A stretch of DNA of 64,000 nucleotides from an uncultured Rhodospirillales bacterium (GTDB taxonomy: Bacteria > Pseudomonadota > Alphaproteobacteria > ATCC43930 > CGMCC-115725), in the NCBI GenBank assembly GCA_903828515.1, contig CAIKMD010000006.1, positions 310,001 to 374,000 on the forward strand, in the 5' to 3' direction. A program made the position numbers and the translations under genes. Position 1 is the first letter of the stretch, and every line of letters begins with the position of its first letter. The notes below the pieces were generated by a model. It saw nothing but the letters and a program-made list of their open reading frames with translations. It searched no databases and was not told the origin of the DNA. Below, in pieces: positions 8,429 through 17,468 of the stretch.

Positions 8429-9223
8429 TCAATGCGTCCGCGTGCGCGAATTAGCGCCGCCATCGGCCGTCACGACGGTGCCGGTGACGTATTGCGCGTG
8501 ATCGGACGCGAGGAACACGATTACCGCGGCCATCTGGTCTGCGGTTTGGATCTTGCCGAACGGCCGCGTCTTGTTCATCTCCTCGTCGATCTCTTTCCAA
8601 CGGCTTTCGTCGTTGAAGCGGCGCACCGCATTGCGCTTGATCTGCTCGATCGTTCGCTCGGTCCCGACCGAGCCCGGATTGACGCCGACGACGCGGAAGC
8701 CGAAATCGGGACTGACGCCGCCCAGCGCGCGGGTCAGCGCGATCAGCGCCGCGTTGGCAACCGAACCCGCGGCGAAGTTGAAATCCGGCCGCTCACCGGC
8801 CGAGCCGATGACGTTGACGATGACGCCGCTGCGTTTGGCTTTCATCCGGGCGTAATAGGCGCGGGTCAGATCGATGGTGCCGAAGAGCTTCAATTCCCAT
8901 GATTCGCGCCACGCCGCGTCGTCCATTTCCTCGATGGTCGCGCGCGGGATGACACCGGCGCAATTGACGAGGATGTCGATGTCCTCACAGGCGCCGACGA
9001 GCTGCTCGCGCGCATCGGCGAGGGAGAGGTCGAGGCCATAGCTGCGTAGCTCGGCTCCCGGAATCCGCTTCAGCTCGGCCTCCGCCTTGGCCAAGCGTTC
9101 GGTCGGCCGCGCGGCGATGCGAACGGCACAGCCCTCGGTGATAAAGCGTTTGGCGACGGCAAAGCCGATGCCGCGCGATGCGCCGGTGATAAGCGCGGTC
9201 TTGCCGCCCAGGTTGAGATCCAT
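8429..9223 (-). CDS. Short-chain dehydrogenase/reductase with altered active site
   Basis: This is a 264-residue SDR with the cofactor motif TGASRGIG, the NCAG motif in ILVNCAGV and a C-terminal GTVVTADGG. The catalytic Ser is present in VIGSAG, but the position where YxxxK is expected reads GSVANAAL, so both Tyr and Lys seem absent. The start is ATG 9223 with AAAGGG upstream; 21 extra codons further up look non-coding. It is the first gene of the SDR-hydrolase-FAH group, divergent from the ThDP enzyme gene at 9354. It may be a non-canonical reductase or act on a substrate that supplies its own acid. Confidence 0.8.
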   Translation of the reverse strand: MDLNLGGKTALITGASRGIGFAVAKRFITEGCAVRIAARPTERLAKAEAELKRIPGAELRSYGLDLSLADAREQLVGACEDIDILVNCAGVIPRATIEEMDDAAWRESWELKLFGTIDLTRAYYARMKAKRSGVIVNVIGSAGERPDFNFAAGSVANAALIALTRALGGVSPDFGFRVVGVNPGSVGTERTIEQIKRNAVRRFNDESRWKEIDEEMNKTRPFGKIQTADQMAAVIVFLASDHAQYVTGTVVTADGGANSRTRTH

Positions 9224-9353
9224 GGTGATGTGCCCTTTGCGTTTCCTCGAAGCCTGTTGTCGCTCAGAATCGGGCGGATTGTCCATGGCCCGTAATTGAC
9301 CGCGCCCACGCCCGCGCCTTAGATAGCCGCTCGAAAATCAAAAGGGGCGGGAC

Positions 9354-11084
9354 ATGGCAAAGAAGACGATTGCGGTGGAAACCGTCGCCGAGGCCTATCT
9401 CGCCCTGATGGCCGAGCGGGGGATCGAATATCTCTTTGCCAATGGCGGCACCGATTTCGCGCCGATGATCGAGGCGGTCGCCGCGATTAATGCCAAGAAC
9501 ACCCAGCCGCGCTTGAAGATCGTCTCGGTCGGGCACGAGAACGTCGCGACCTCGATGGCGATGGCTTATTACCTCCACACTGGCCGGCCGCAATTGGTGA
9601 TGTTCCACGTCAATGTCGGCACCGCCAACGGCATCAACGCGCTGATCGACGCGGCGCGCGACCGCGTGCCGATCATCTTCACCGCGGGCCGCACGCCGAT
9701 CACCGAAACCGGCTTCAAGGGTTCGCGCGACACCGGTATTCACTGGCAGCAGGAAATGTTCGACCAGGCCGGCATGGTGCGCGAATTCTGCAAGTGGGAT
9801 TACGAGCTGCGGAATTTCGAGCAGCTCGAAGCGGTGATCGATCGCGCGATCGAGGTTGCCACCACCGAACCGTGCGGTCCGGTCTATCTGACGTTGCCGC
9901 GCGAAGTCATGGCGCAGGCGATCGATAAATTCACTTTCGAGGCGAAACCCCGGCGCGGCTTTGGCACTGAGCCCGGACCGACCGAGGCGCAGGTCGCAGG
10001 CGCCGCCGCGATCCTCGCCAAGGCCGAACGGCCGCTGATCATCATGCAGGGTGGCGCGCGCCTCAAGGCCAGCGCTGCCGCGATTGGTTCCTTCGCGCAG
10101 GACTTCGCCATTCCGGTCGTCGAGTTTCGCAGCAACGTCAACGCGCTCTCGACCGACCATCCGATGCTGGCGGGTTTCGTGCCGGGGCCGTTGCTCAAGG
10201 ACGCCGATGCGGTGCTCTGTCTCGAAGCCGATACGCCATGGATTCCGACGCAGCACGGCAACCCGCCCGACGATTGCAAGGTGATCCATCTCGGCGTTGA
10301 CCCCCTGTTCCAGCGCATCCCAATCCGCAGTTTTCCCTGCGACCAGGCGGTCATCGGCACGCCGGCCCTGGCCTTGCCGCTGATCGCCAAGGCGATGGCC
10401 GGCAAGCTCGATAAGGATATCGTCGAGGGGAGGCGCCAGCGGATGGCCGCGTCGCGCGAAAAACTCGCTGCCGAACTGAAGGTCAATGTCGAAAAAGTGT
10501 CGCATGACACGCCGATCAGCCCGACCTGGGCGGCGCATTGCATCAGCGAAGCCAAGGGCGACGACAGCATCGTCGTCAACGAGTACTCGCTGATCCTAAG
10601 GTATGTGAAATTTAAGGAACCACGCACCTGCTTCGGCCCACCCGGTGCCGGCGGCCTCGGCGTCGGCGTCGGCTCGGCGATTGGCGCAAAGCTCGCCAAT
10701 CCGGACAAGACCGTGATCGCGGTGCTGGGCGACGGTTCTTACATGTTCGGCAATCCGACTGCCGGTCATTACGTGTTGAGCGCGCTTCAACTCCCGGTTC
10801 TGTTCATCATCTTTAACAACGGCATGTGGGAAGAAGTCGAAGGCTCGGCCCTGCGCGTTTTCCCCGATGGCCACGCCGCGCGCGCCAACCAGGTGCCGGT
10901 GGCGCAACTCGGGCCTCATCCGAATTACGAGCATCTGATGGCTGTCTATGGCGGCTATGGCGAGAAGGTCGACCGGCCGGAGCAACTGCCGGGTGCGCTG
11001 CAGCGCGCGCTACATGCCGTCCGTGTGGAAAAGCGCCAGGCGCTGATCAATCTTGTGGTAGGGCGCCGCGGTGCCGCGCCATAA
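9354..11084 (+). CDS. ThDP-dependent enzyme, acetolactate synthase-like
   Basis: This 576-residue protein has the three-domain pattern of ThDP decarboxylase/carboligase enzymes. The catalytic Glu is in VGHENVATSMA near residue 62, the central domain follows from about 210, and the ThDP motif GDGSYMFGNPTAG ending in FNNG lies near 460-490. AAAGGGG precedes the ATG. The first domain starts LMAERGIEYLFANGGTDFAP, typical of proteins annotated only as thiamine-pyrophosphate-requiring. It probably cleaves or joins a 2-oxo acid in the catabolic pathway of this cluster. The next gene follows after 27 bases. Confidence 0.85.
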   Translation: MAKKTIAVETVAEAYLALMAERGIEYLFANGGTDFAPMIEAVAAINAKNTQPRLKIVSVGHENVATSMAMAYYLHTGRPQLVMFHVNVGTANGINALIDAARDRVPIIFTAGRTPITETGFKGSRDTGIHWQQEMFDQAGMVREFCKWDYELRNFEQLEAVIDRAIEVATTEPCGPVYLTLPREVMAQAIDKFTFEAKPRRGFGTEPGPTEAQVAGAAAILAKAERPLIIMQGGARLKASAAAIGSFAQDFAIPVVEFRSNVNALSTDHPMLAGFVPGPLLKDADAVLCLEADTPWIPTQHGNPPDDCKVIHLGVDPLFQRIPIRSFPCDQAVIGTPALALPLIAKAMAGKLDKDIVEGRRQRMAASREKLAAELKVNVEKVSHDTPISPTWAAHCISEAKGDDSIVVNEYSLILRYVKFKEPRTCFGPPGAGGLGVGVGSAIGAKLANPDKTVIAVLGDGSYMFGNPTAGHYVLSALQLPVLFIIFNNGMWEEVEGSALRVFPDGHAARANQVPVAQLGPHPNYEHLMAVYGGYGEKVDRPEQLPGALQRALHAVRVEKRQALINLVVGRRGAAP

Positions 11085-11111
11085 TGAGGCAATGAAAATA
11101 AGGGGTGCGAG

Positions 11112-11978
11112 ATGAAAGTCATGCGGGTTGAATCGCTGGTCTACGGCGTCGACGATCTGGCGGCCGGAATGAACTATTACGACGATTGGGGCCTGCCGCG
11201 CGTGTCGCATGGCAATACCGGCGCCGACTATCTGTTACCATCGGGCCAGACCATCAAATTACGTGCGTCTTCGGATGCCGGCTTGCCGTCAGCGGTCGAG
11301 GGTGGTTCGACCGTGCGCGAAGTGATCTGGGGTGTCGACAATGCAGCCTCGCTCGATCAGATCGGCGCTGCGCTCGACAGTGATCAGAAAATCACCCGCG
11401 ATGCCGAGGGTGGTATCCATGCGCGCGATCCCTGGGGCATGGCGTTATCGGTTCGCGTCGCGCAGCCGGTTCCCGTCACGCCCGAGCCGAGCGCGCGCGG
11501 GCTCAATCATCCGTTCTGGCCCGCCGATCGCGTGAAGCCGACCCGTATGGGCCATGCCGTATTCTTCGTGCCGGCGTCGAAGCTTGCGGCGACATCGAAG
11601 TTCTATGCCGAAAAGCTCGGCTTCCGGCTCACCGAAGGCGTCAAAGGCTTCGGCGATTTCATGCGTTGCGGCGGCTCGAACGACCACCACAATTTGTTCC
11701 TGCTCAGCATCGGCGAGAAGTCGGGCTTCAATCACGTCGCTTATGAAGTCGCCGATTTCGACGAACTGATGATCGGCGGCAAATTCATGGAAGGCAAAGG
11801 CTGGAAGGCCGTGACCAAGCCGGGCCGCCACATCATGGGCTCGAACCTGTTCTGGTATTTCAACAATCCGTCGGGCGGGGCGACCGAATATTTCTCCGAC
11901 ATGGATGTGTTCGACGACGACTGGAAGCCGGTCATCCACGAGAAGAATCCTGGCTATTCCCACTGGATGATGAGCTGA
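11112..11978 (+). CDS. VOC-family extradiol dioxygenase-like protein
   Basis: This 288-residue, two-module vicinal oxygen chelate protein resembles catechol 2,3-dioxygenases. The C-terminal module has the metal ligands of the 2-His-1-Glu triad: His in MGHAVFFV, His in FNHVAYEV and Glu in GATEYFSDMD. The N-terminal module (YGVDDLAAGMNYY) is diverged and lacks the ligands, as in true two-domain extradiol enzymes. AAGGGG lies before the ATG. It is sandwiched between two ThDP enzyme genes, 4 bases upstream of the second. Ring cleavage is likely, with the substrate unknown. Confidence 0.82.
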   Translation: MKVMRVESLVYGVDDLAAGMNYYDDWGLPRVSHGNTGADYLLPSGQTIKLRASSDAGLPSAVEGGSTVREVIWGVDNAASLDQIGAALDSDQKITRDAEGGIHARDPWGMALSVRVAQPVPVTPEPSARGLNHPFWPADRVKPTRMGHAVFFVPASKLAATSKFYAEKLGFRLTEGVKGFGDFMRCGGSNDHHNLFLLSIGEKSGFNHVAYEVADFDELMIGGKFMEGKGWKAVTKPGRHIMGSNLFWYFNNPSGGATEYFSDMDVFDDDWKPVIHEKNPGYSHWMMS

Positions 11979-11982
11979 ACCG

Positions 11983-13638
11983 ATGAGCGACGCAGCGGGC
12001 GCGCCGATTTCAACCGCTGAGATTGTCGTTCGCTCGCTCGTCGCAAACGGTGTCGATACGATCTTCGGCCTGCCCGGCGTTCAGAACGATCCGCTTTTCG
12101 CCGCCTTCCACGACGCGCAAGACAAATTGCGGGTCATTCATACGCGGCATGAGCAAGGCGCGGCCTATATGGCGCTGGGCGCGGCCATGGCGACCGGCAA
12201 GCCGCAAGCCTACGTTGTGGTTCCTGGGCCGGGCTTTCTCAACGCCGCCGGCGCGCTCTGCACCGCTTATGCCTGTAATGCACCGGTGCTCGCGCTGACC
12301 GGCCAGATTCCACAGGCGATGATCGGCCGCAATCTTGGCCTGTTGCACGAATTGCCCGATCAACTCGGGATTCTGGAACGCCTCTCCAAATGGTCGGCCC
12401 GCATCCGCGCCCCGCACGAGGCGCCGGCGATTCTGCATGAGGCGTTTCGCCAGATGCTTTCCGGCCGGCCCCGTCCGGTTGCGCTCGAATGTCCGCTCGA
12501 TGTCTGGCCGCGCAAGGCGGCGGTGGACTTGCCTGGAGCGGCCGAGCCCGATCACGCGGCGGTCGATACCGACGCGATCGAGGTGGCGGCGAAACTCCTG
12601 GGCGCGGCCCGCAATCCCCTGATCGTCGTTGGCGGCGGCGCGATGACGGCGGGTGCCGAACTCGCCGAACTTGCCGAAGCGCTGCAAGCGCCGGTCATGC
12701 ATCACCGTTCCGGTATCGGCGCGCTCGACGGACGGCATCCGTTCTCGGTTTCGGTCATGCCGGGCATGAAGCTCTGGGCCGATGCCGATGTCATTCTGGC
12801 TGTCGGCACGCGCCTCCAGTTGCAACAGATGAATTTCGGCGTCGATGCCGGTTTGAAGATCATCCGAATCGATGCCGATCCCGAAGAGATCGATCGCATT
12901 CGCAGGCCGGCCGTCGGCATCGTTGCTGATGCGGCCGAGGGATTGCGCGCGCTGATCGATGCGCTGTCCCGTCACAATCAGCGCCGATCATCGCGCGTGA
13001 GCGAGATCGCGACGTTGAAGGGCGCGCATCTCGCCGAAGCCGAGGCGAAGTTCCCACCCCAAGCCGCGTTCATCGCGGCCTTGCGCGCCGAACTGCCCGA
13101 AAACGGCATCTTCGTCGACGAGGTGACCCAGGTCGGTCACGTCATTCGCCTGTTCTGGCAGGCCTATCGCCCGCGTAGTTTTCTCACCCCCGCCTATCAA
13201 GGCACGCTCGGCTGGGGCGTGGCGACCGCGCTCGGCGCTAAGGCGGCGTGTCCCGACGCGCCGGTCGTCTGCATCGCCGGCGACGGCGGCTTCATGTTCA
13301 ACGTGCAGGAACTGGCCTCAGCGGTGCAGCACAAGCTCGCGGTCGTGTTCGTGCTCTTCAACGACAACGCCTTCGGCAATGTCCGTCGTATGCAGGTGCA
13401 GGATTACGGCAACCGCGTGATCGCCAGCGATCTGCGTAATCCCGATTTCATCAAGCTTGCCGAAAGCTTCGGCATGATGGGACTGCGCGTCTCGACGCCT
13501 GATGCGTTGCGCGGCGCGTTGAAGAAGGCGATTGCCGCGAACGAGCCGGTGCTCATCGAGGTTCCGGTCGGCGAATTGCCGAGCCCCTGGCCGATGCTGC
13601 GCTTCCCGACACCGGTGAGGCCGAAGAAAGCGAACTAG
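11983..13638 (+). CDS. ThDP-dependent enzyme, acetolactate synthase / benzoylformate decarboxylase type
   Basis: This is a 551-residue ThDP enzyme with catalytic Glu in IHTRHEQGAAYMALG and ThDP motif GDGGFMFNVQELASA ending in FNDNAFGNV. The start IVVRSLVANGVDTIFGLPGVQND is typical of the large subunit of acetohydroxyacid synthase-like proteins, but no regulatory subunit or branched-chain genes are nearby, which points to a catabolic decarboxylase or lyase instead. It is only about as similar to the other ThDP enzyme here as two distant family members, so they are probably not a recent duplication. It converges with the Gfo/Idh/MocA gene, 6 bases apart. Confidence 0.85.
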   Translation: MSDAAGAPISTAEIVVRSLVANGVDTIFGLPGVQNDPLFAAFHDAQDKLRVIHTRHEQGAAYMALGAAMATGKPQAYVVVPGPGFLNAAGALCTAYACNAPVLALTGQIPQAMIGRNLGLLHELPDQLGILERLSKWSARIRAPHEAPAILHEAFRQMLSGRPRPVALECPLDVWPRKAAVDLPGAAEPDHAAVDTDAIEVAAKLLGAARNPLIVVGGGAMTAGAELAELAEALQAPVMHHRSGIGALDGRHPFSVSVMPGMKLWADADVILAVGTRLQLQQMNFGVDAGLKIIRIDADPEEIDRIRRPAVGIVADAAEGLRALIDALSRHNQRRSSRVSEIATLKGAHLAEAEAKFPPQAAFIAALRAELPENGIFVDEVTQVGHVIRLFWQAYRPRSFLTPAYQGTLGWGVATALGAKAACPDAPVVCIAGDGGFMFNVQELASAVQHKLAVVFVLFNDNAFGNVRRMQVQDYGNRVIASDLRNPDFIKLAESFGMMGLRVSTPDALRGALKKAIAANEPVLIEVPVGELPSPWPMLRFPTPVRPKKAN

Positions 13639-13644
13639 CCCTTC

Positions 13645-14640
13645 TTATCCCCGCGGCGGGAGTTTTACCCACGCACCGCCTTGGTCGGATGAGGCCATGA
13701 TCGATTGCATGATCGCGACGTTGTGCAGCGCCTCGGCCGGGCGCACCGGGAACTTCGTGTGGTTGCCGCAAGCTTCGGCGAAGGCGCGCAGCTCCTGTTG
13801 CACGGTGTCGTCGATCTCGAAGCGCTGGGTGGAAGAAGGCTCCTTTACGCTGACCGGCGTCACGATCAATTCCTTGAAATTGTCGCGCGCCTCGAGGTTG
13901 CATTTGGTGCCGTAGAATTTGAGCGTCGCGTTCATAGCGGATGCGAAGATGCAGCCGAGTGTGCCGGTGGCGCCGCTCTCGAGTTCGAACAAAGCCGCCG
14001 CCGTATCGTCGAGTTCGACTTTTACCGCCTGGCGTTTGGCGATCCCCGACAGTCGAGCTACCGGCCCGAGGATCCAGGTGAATGTGTCGATGACGTGAAG
14101 CGACATCGGTGCAAGGCCGCCGCCGGGGCATTCCTCGCGCTTGGCGCGCCACATGCCGGGCTGATAATTCATGCCGCCGGCGCTCGAGTAATTCGCCTCG
14201 ACATGGAGTATCTTGCCGCACTCGCCGGCGTCGACCATCGCCTTCATTTTGCGGGCGACCTGCGAATAGCGCCGGTTATGGCCGATGCCGAGCGCGATAT
14301 GCGCGTCCTCGGCGGCCTTCACCGCTTGAGTGCCGGTCTCGACCGTGAGCGCCAGCGGCTTTTCGACGAAGACATTCTTCTTCGCCTTGGCCGCGGCAAT
14401 GATCTGGGTCCAGTGAAGCGAATGGGGCGTGGCGAGGAACACCGCATCGACCGTGGGGTCGGCAAGCACGTCTTCGTAGGTGGGATAGGCCTTGCCGCCA
14501 AAGGCGGCAAGAAACGCGGTCGCCTCGCGCTCGATGAGCGTGCAGCAGCCGGCGATCTCGATGATATCTTTGAGCGGCACCGAGTTCTTGGCGAGTTCCA
14601 TGCCCCACCAGCCCGTCCCGACATAGACGCATCTCAGCAT
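13645..14640 (-). CDS. Gfo/Idh/MocA family NAD(P)-dependent oxidoreductase
   Basis: This is a 331-residue dehydrogenase with an N-terminal Rossmann fold (LRCVYVGTGWWGMELAKN) and the family signature EKPLALTVETG, whose Lys is part of the catalytic site. The histidine region is GLAPMSLHVIDTFTWILG. Members oxidise or reduce sugars, inositols, imines or related molecules. The ATG at 14640 is preceded by GGGGAGGA; the much longer in-frame upstream reading is not supported. It is divergent from the SDR at 14753. Confidence 0.85.
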   Translation of the reverse strand: MLRCVYVGTGWWGMELAKNSVPLKDIIEIAGCCTLIEREATAFLAAFGGKAYPTYEDVLADPTVDAVFLATPHSLHWTQIIAAAKAKKNVFVEKPLALTVETGTQAVKAAEDAHIALGIGHNRRYSQVARKMKAMVDAGECGKILHVEANYSSAGGMNYQPGMWRAKREECPGGGLAPMSLHVIDTFTWILGPVARLSGIAKRQAVKVELDDTAAALFELESGATGTLGCIFASAMNATLKFYGTKCNLEARDNFKELIVTPVSVKEPSSTQRFEIDDTVQQELRAFAEACGNHTKFPVRPAEALHNVAIMQSIMASSDQGGAWVKLPPRG

Positions 14641-14752
14641 TTTCTCGTCCTCCCCTGCCCGCAGCGGCGCGGAATGATAGGCAGTTTTACCGGCCTTGTC
14701 TCGGCGGCAAGCCTGCCGATAAGATGCCCCCCGTATCAATGGGAAGATAAAA

Positions 14753-15529
14753 ATGGATCTCGGAATCAAGGGTCGGAAAGCCATTCTCTGCGCCTCGTCC
14801 AAAGGCCTCGGCAAGGCCTGCGCCCAGTCGCTCGCGCGCGAAGGCGTCGCAGTCTGGATCAACGGCCGTAACGAGGGACCTCTGGCGGAAGCCGCCGCGG
14901 AAATTCGCGCGGCCGGGGGAACCGTCACTACGGTGAAGGCCGACATCAACACGGATGCCGGCCGCAACGCTTTGCTCGCCGCCTGTCCCGAGCCCGACAT
15001 CCTCGTCAATAACAACGAAGGCCCGCCGCCGGGTAAGCTTGCCGATTGGGATCACGATGCCTGGATCGGCGCGCTCGAGGCGAACATGCTGCCAGCCATC
15101 CTGTTGATTCGCGCCGTGTTGCCGGGCATGCAGGCACGCAAGTTCGGCCGCGTCGTCAACATCACCTCGGCGATGGTGAAGGCGCCACGCTCGCATATGG
15201 GTCTCTCGACCGCCGCGCGCGCCGGGCTGACCGCCTTCTGCAAGTCGCAGGTGTCGGTGGTCGCGCCCGACAACGTCACGATCAACAATCTGCTGCCCGA
15301 GCGCATCGACACTGGCCGGCAGCAATTCATGGCCGAGCGCATGATGAAGGCCGATGGCATCACGCGGGAGGAAGCACGCAAGCGCATCGCCTCGACCATC
15401 GCCGCCAAGCGCATGGGTCTGCCAGAGGAATTCGGCGATGCCTGCGCTTATGTCTGCAGCGCCCAGGCGGGCTTCATGTCGGGCCAGAATCTGCAACTCG
15501 ACGGCGGCTCGTATGAGGGGCTGATCTAG
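14753..15529 (+). CDS. Short-chain dehydrogenase/reductase with YxxxK replaced
   Basis: This 258-residue SDR has a cofactor motif ASSKGLGKACAQ in place of the usual TGxxxGIG. The NNAG-type motif appears as LVNNNEGP, the catalytic Ser is in NITSAM and the C-terminus is LQLDGGSYEGL. Where YxxxK is expected the sequence reads STAARAGLTAF, so Tyr is Ser and Lys is Arg. This pattern is known from memory in a subgroup annotated as 3-oxoacyl-ACP reductase-like. GGGAAG precedes the ATG. The next gene begins 4 bases after the stop, so the two are co-transcribed. Confidence 0.8.
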   Translation: MDLGIKGRKAILCASSKGLGKACAQSLAREGVAVWINGRNEGPLAEAAAEIRAAGGTVTTVKADINTDAGRNALLAACPEPDILVNNNEGPPPGKLADWDHDAWIGALEANMLPAILLIRAVLPGMQARKFGRVVNITSAMVKAPRSHMGLSTAARAGLTAFCKSQVSVVAPDNVTINNLLPERIDTGRQQFMAERMMKADGITREEARKRIASTIAAKRMGLPEEFGDACAYVCSAQAGFMSGQNLQLDGGSYEGLI

Positions 15530-15533
15530 GCGC

Positions 15534-16481
15534 ATGCCGGTCGCGAAGGTCACCGACATCGCCTTCGGGCGGCTGCAATCGCCCGATCTCGATCTGGCCG
15601 AGGAGTTCCTTCTTGCCTTCGGTATGGTGCGGACCGAGCGCACTAAGGACGCGCTCTACATGCGCGGCACCGATTCCGCGCATCACCTTCATGTCACGCA
15701 TTTGGGCGAGCCTAAGTTCATCGGGTTCGCTTGCTATGCGCGCAACGAGGAAGACCTCGACCGGTTGAGCTGCGTCGAGGATGCTTCGAAGGTCGAGGCG
15801 ATAGACGAGCCCGGCGGTGGAAAGCGCGTGCGCTTGCGCGATCCGCACGGGTTCCAGATCGAGGTTGTTCACGGGATCGAGCGGGTGGCACCTTTGCCGT
15901 TGCGCCACAATGTCTTCAACACGGGCAGCGAGAAATTGCGCCGCGCCGGCGATCTGACGCGTTTGCCGGCGGGTCCCGCGCAGGTCAAACGCATGGGCCA
16001 TGGCGTGATCGCGACCACTGATCTGGCCAAGACCCTCGCCTGGTATCGCGAGAATTTAGGCTTCATCTGCTCGGACGACGTCTGGGTCGGTGACAAATCC
16101 AATCTCGTCTCGTCGTTCAATCGTTGCGATCGCGGCGACGAGTATGTCGATCACCATACCTTCTTCACGATGAAAGGCCCGGTCGCCGGCCTCAACCACT
16201 TCTCCTACGAGGTACGCGATTTCGACGACGTGATGATGGGTCACGAGCACCTGAAGCGCCTCGGCAAGTACCGGCATATGTGGGGCATCGGCCGTCATCG
16301 GCTCGGCGCCCAGGTTTACGATTACTGGTGCGATCCGTGGGGCCGGGTCCACGAGCACTGGACCGACAGCGACGTGCTCAACGCGCACACGCCGCCGGGC
16401 CTCGCCGAGGGCGGGGTCGATACCTACGCGCAATGGGGCGAATCGATGCCCGCGCGTTTCCAAACCTACGCGGTTCCCTAA
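15534..16481 (+). CDS. VOC-family extradiol dioxygenase-like protein
   Basis: This is a second two-module VOC protein of 315 residues. The catalytic module has His in MGHGVIATTD, His in LNHFSYEVRD and Glu in VHEHWTDSD, the 2-His-1-Glu iron site of extradiol ring-cleavage enzymes of the 2,3-dihydroxybiphenyl dioxygenase type. The N-terminal module starts AFGRLQSPDLDLAEEFLLAFG. It is co-directional with the SDR upstream. It aligns in general layout with the VOC protein at 11112, but the two are clearly diverged. Confidence 0.83.
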   Translation: MPVAKVTDIAFGRLQSPDLDLAEEFLLAFGMVRTERTKDALYMRGTDSAHHLHVTHLGEPKFIGFACYARNEEDLDRLSCVEDASKVEAIDEPGGGKRVRLRDPHGFQIEVVHGIERVAPLPLRHNVFNTGSEKLRRAGDLTRLPAGPAQVKRMGHGVIATTDLAKTLAWYRENLGFICSDDVWVGDKSNLVSSFNRCDRGDEYVDHHTFFTMKGPVAGLNHFSYEVRDFDDVMMGHEHLKRLGKYRHMWGIGRHRLGAQVYDYWCDPWGRVHEHWTDSDVLNAHTPPGLAEGGVDTYAQWGESMPARFQTYAVP

Positions 16482-16519
16482 AAGCCAGCCTGGTCCGGCG
16501 GGCGGTTGCGTCGCCTTCC

Positions 16520-16538
16520 TGTATATTATAAAAATACA
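16520..16538 (+). promoter_or_regulatory. Inverted repeat upstream of gntR-type gene (possible operator)
   Basis: TGTAT and ATACA flank a 9-base AT-only spacer in otherwise GC-rich DNA, directly before the GntR-family regulator. An AT-rich symmetric site here fits a promoter or autoregulatory operator. It is not the textbook FadR-type GT-N3-AC core, so the assignment rests on position and symmetry only. Confidence 0.35.
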
Positions 16539-16561
16539 TGATGGGAGGACGGAAGACGGGC

Positions 16562-17407
16562 ATGACTGACATCGGCACCATCGAGCCGGGCAAAACGCCG
16601 GCGCGGCGGCGGGCTGTGAAGCCTGCGCGGGCGCGGCTGACGGGAAGCCAGCGCATCTATGACGCGCTGCGTTACGCGATTATCTCGCTGACGATCGAGC
16701 CTGGCTCGGTCCTCGAAGAAACCGTCCTGTGCTGGCAATACAAGGTCTCGCGGACGCCCGTGCGCGAGGCCCTCATCCGGCTGTCGTCCGAAGGCCTGGT
16801 CGAGCTGCAACCCAACCGTGGTGCCAGTGTCGCGACGCTGCAATTCATCGACGTCGTCGATCATTACGAGGCGATGGAAATCTTCCAGCCGGTCACCTGT
16901 CACTTCGCGGCTGTGCGTAGCGCGCCGGCCGACGTCAAGGCGATCAAAGCGACGTTCGAAAAATTTGCGGGCGCCGTCGAACGCGAAGACTACGAAGGTA
17001 TCATTCGCTTCAACTACGACCTTCATTCGGCGATCGCGACGGCAAGCCATAATCGCTGTATCGAGCGCGGCTATCGCCAGATGCTGGCCGACAAGCTGCG
17101 CATCGCCCAACACGGCCTGCCCAGCGCATCGCGGCATCGCGCCTCGGCGCTGGCCGAGCGGTTCTCGGGCACGGTGCGGATATCGCGGCGTCTGGTCGAG
17201 GCGATTGCCCGCGGCGAGGCACAAAGCGCTGAACGGATCGCGCGCGAGCTCAACGAATATGTCCGCGCCCAGGTCGTCGCGCATTTCTCGGTGGGTTTGG
17301 CCCATCAGGTGCAACTGCCGACCCCGCAGCGGCGCGGCGATGTCGGCCATGCCGATGGGCAGGTCGTGAAGCTTTACGCGAAATCGCGTCGCCGGGGCGG
17401 CCCATGA
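16562..17407 (+). CDS. GntR family regulator, FadR/FCD subfamily
   Basis: This is a 281-residue transcription factor. A winged HTH covers about residues 25-85 (GSQRIYDALRYAIISLTIEPG, SRTPVREALIRLSSEGLVEL), and an FCD ligand-binding domain follows with the metal-type residues spread through FNYDLHSAIATASHN and later His/Arg-rich helices. FCD regulators usually sense small organic acids and repress neighbouring catabolic genes. The ATG at 16562 is chosen because GGAAG lies 7 bases upstream; an alternative ATG at 16538 overlaps the inverted repeat. It most likely controls the adjacent dioxygenase, SDR and hydantoinase genes. Confidence 0.85.
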   Translation: MTDIGTIEPGKTPARRRAVKPARARLTGSQRIYDALRYAIISLTIEPGSVLEETVLCWQYKVSRTPVREALIRLSSEGLVELQPNRGASVATLQFIDVVDHYEAMEIFQPVTCHFAAVRSAPADVKAIKATFEKFAGAVEREDYEGIIRFNYDLHSAIATASHNRCIERGYRQMLADKLRIAQHGLPSASRHRASALAERFSGTVRISRRLVEAIARGEAQSAERIARELNEYVRAQVVAHFSVGLAHQVQLPTPQRRGDVGHADGQVVKLYAKSRRRGGP

Positions 17408-17468
17408 CCGTCTTGTCCGTCATTTCGTTCCCGTCACCATCTCTGTTTTCTTTTTCCGAGGGTCATCA

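Noticed and set aside
9264-10538. 424-residue minus-strand open frame opposite the ThDP enzyme gene
   Set aside because: It is rich in Arg, Gly, His and Asp with no fold-like pattern, and mirrors the clearly recognisable ThDP enzyme on the plus strand. High GC produces such antisense frames.
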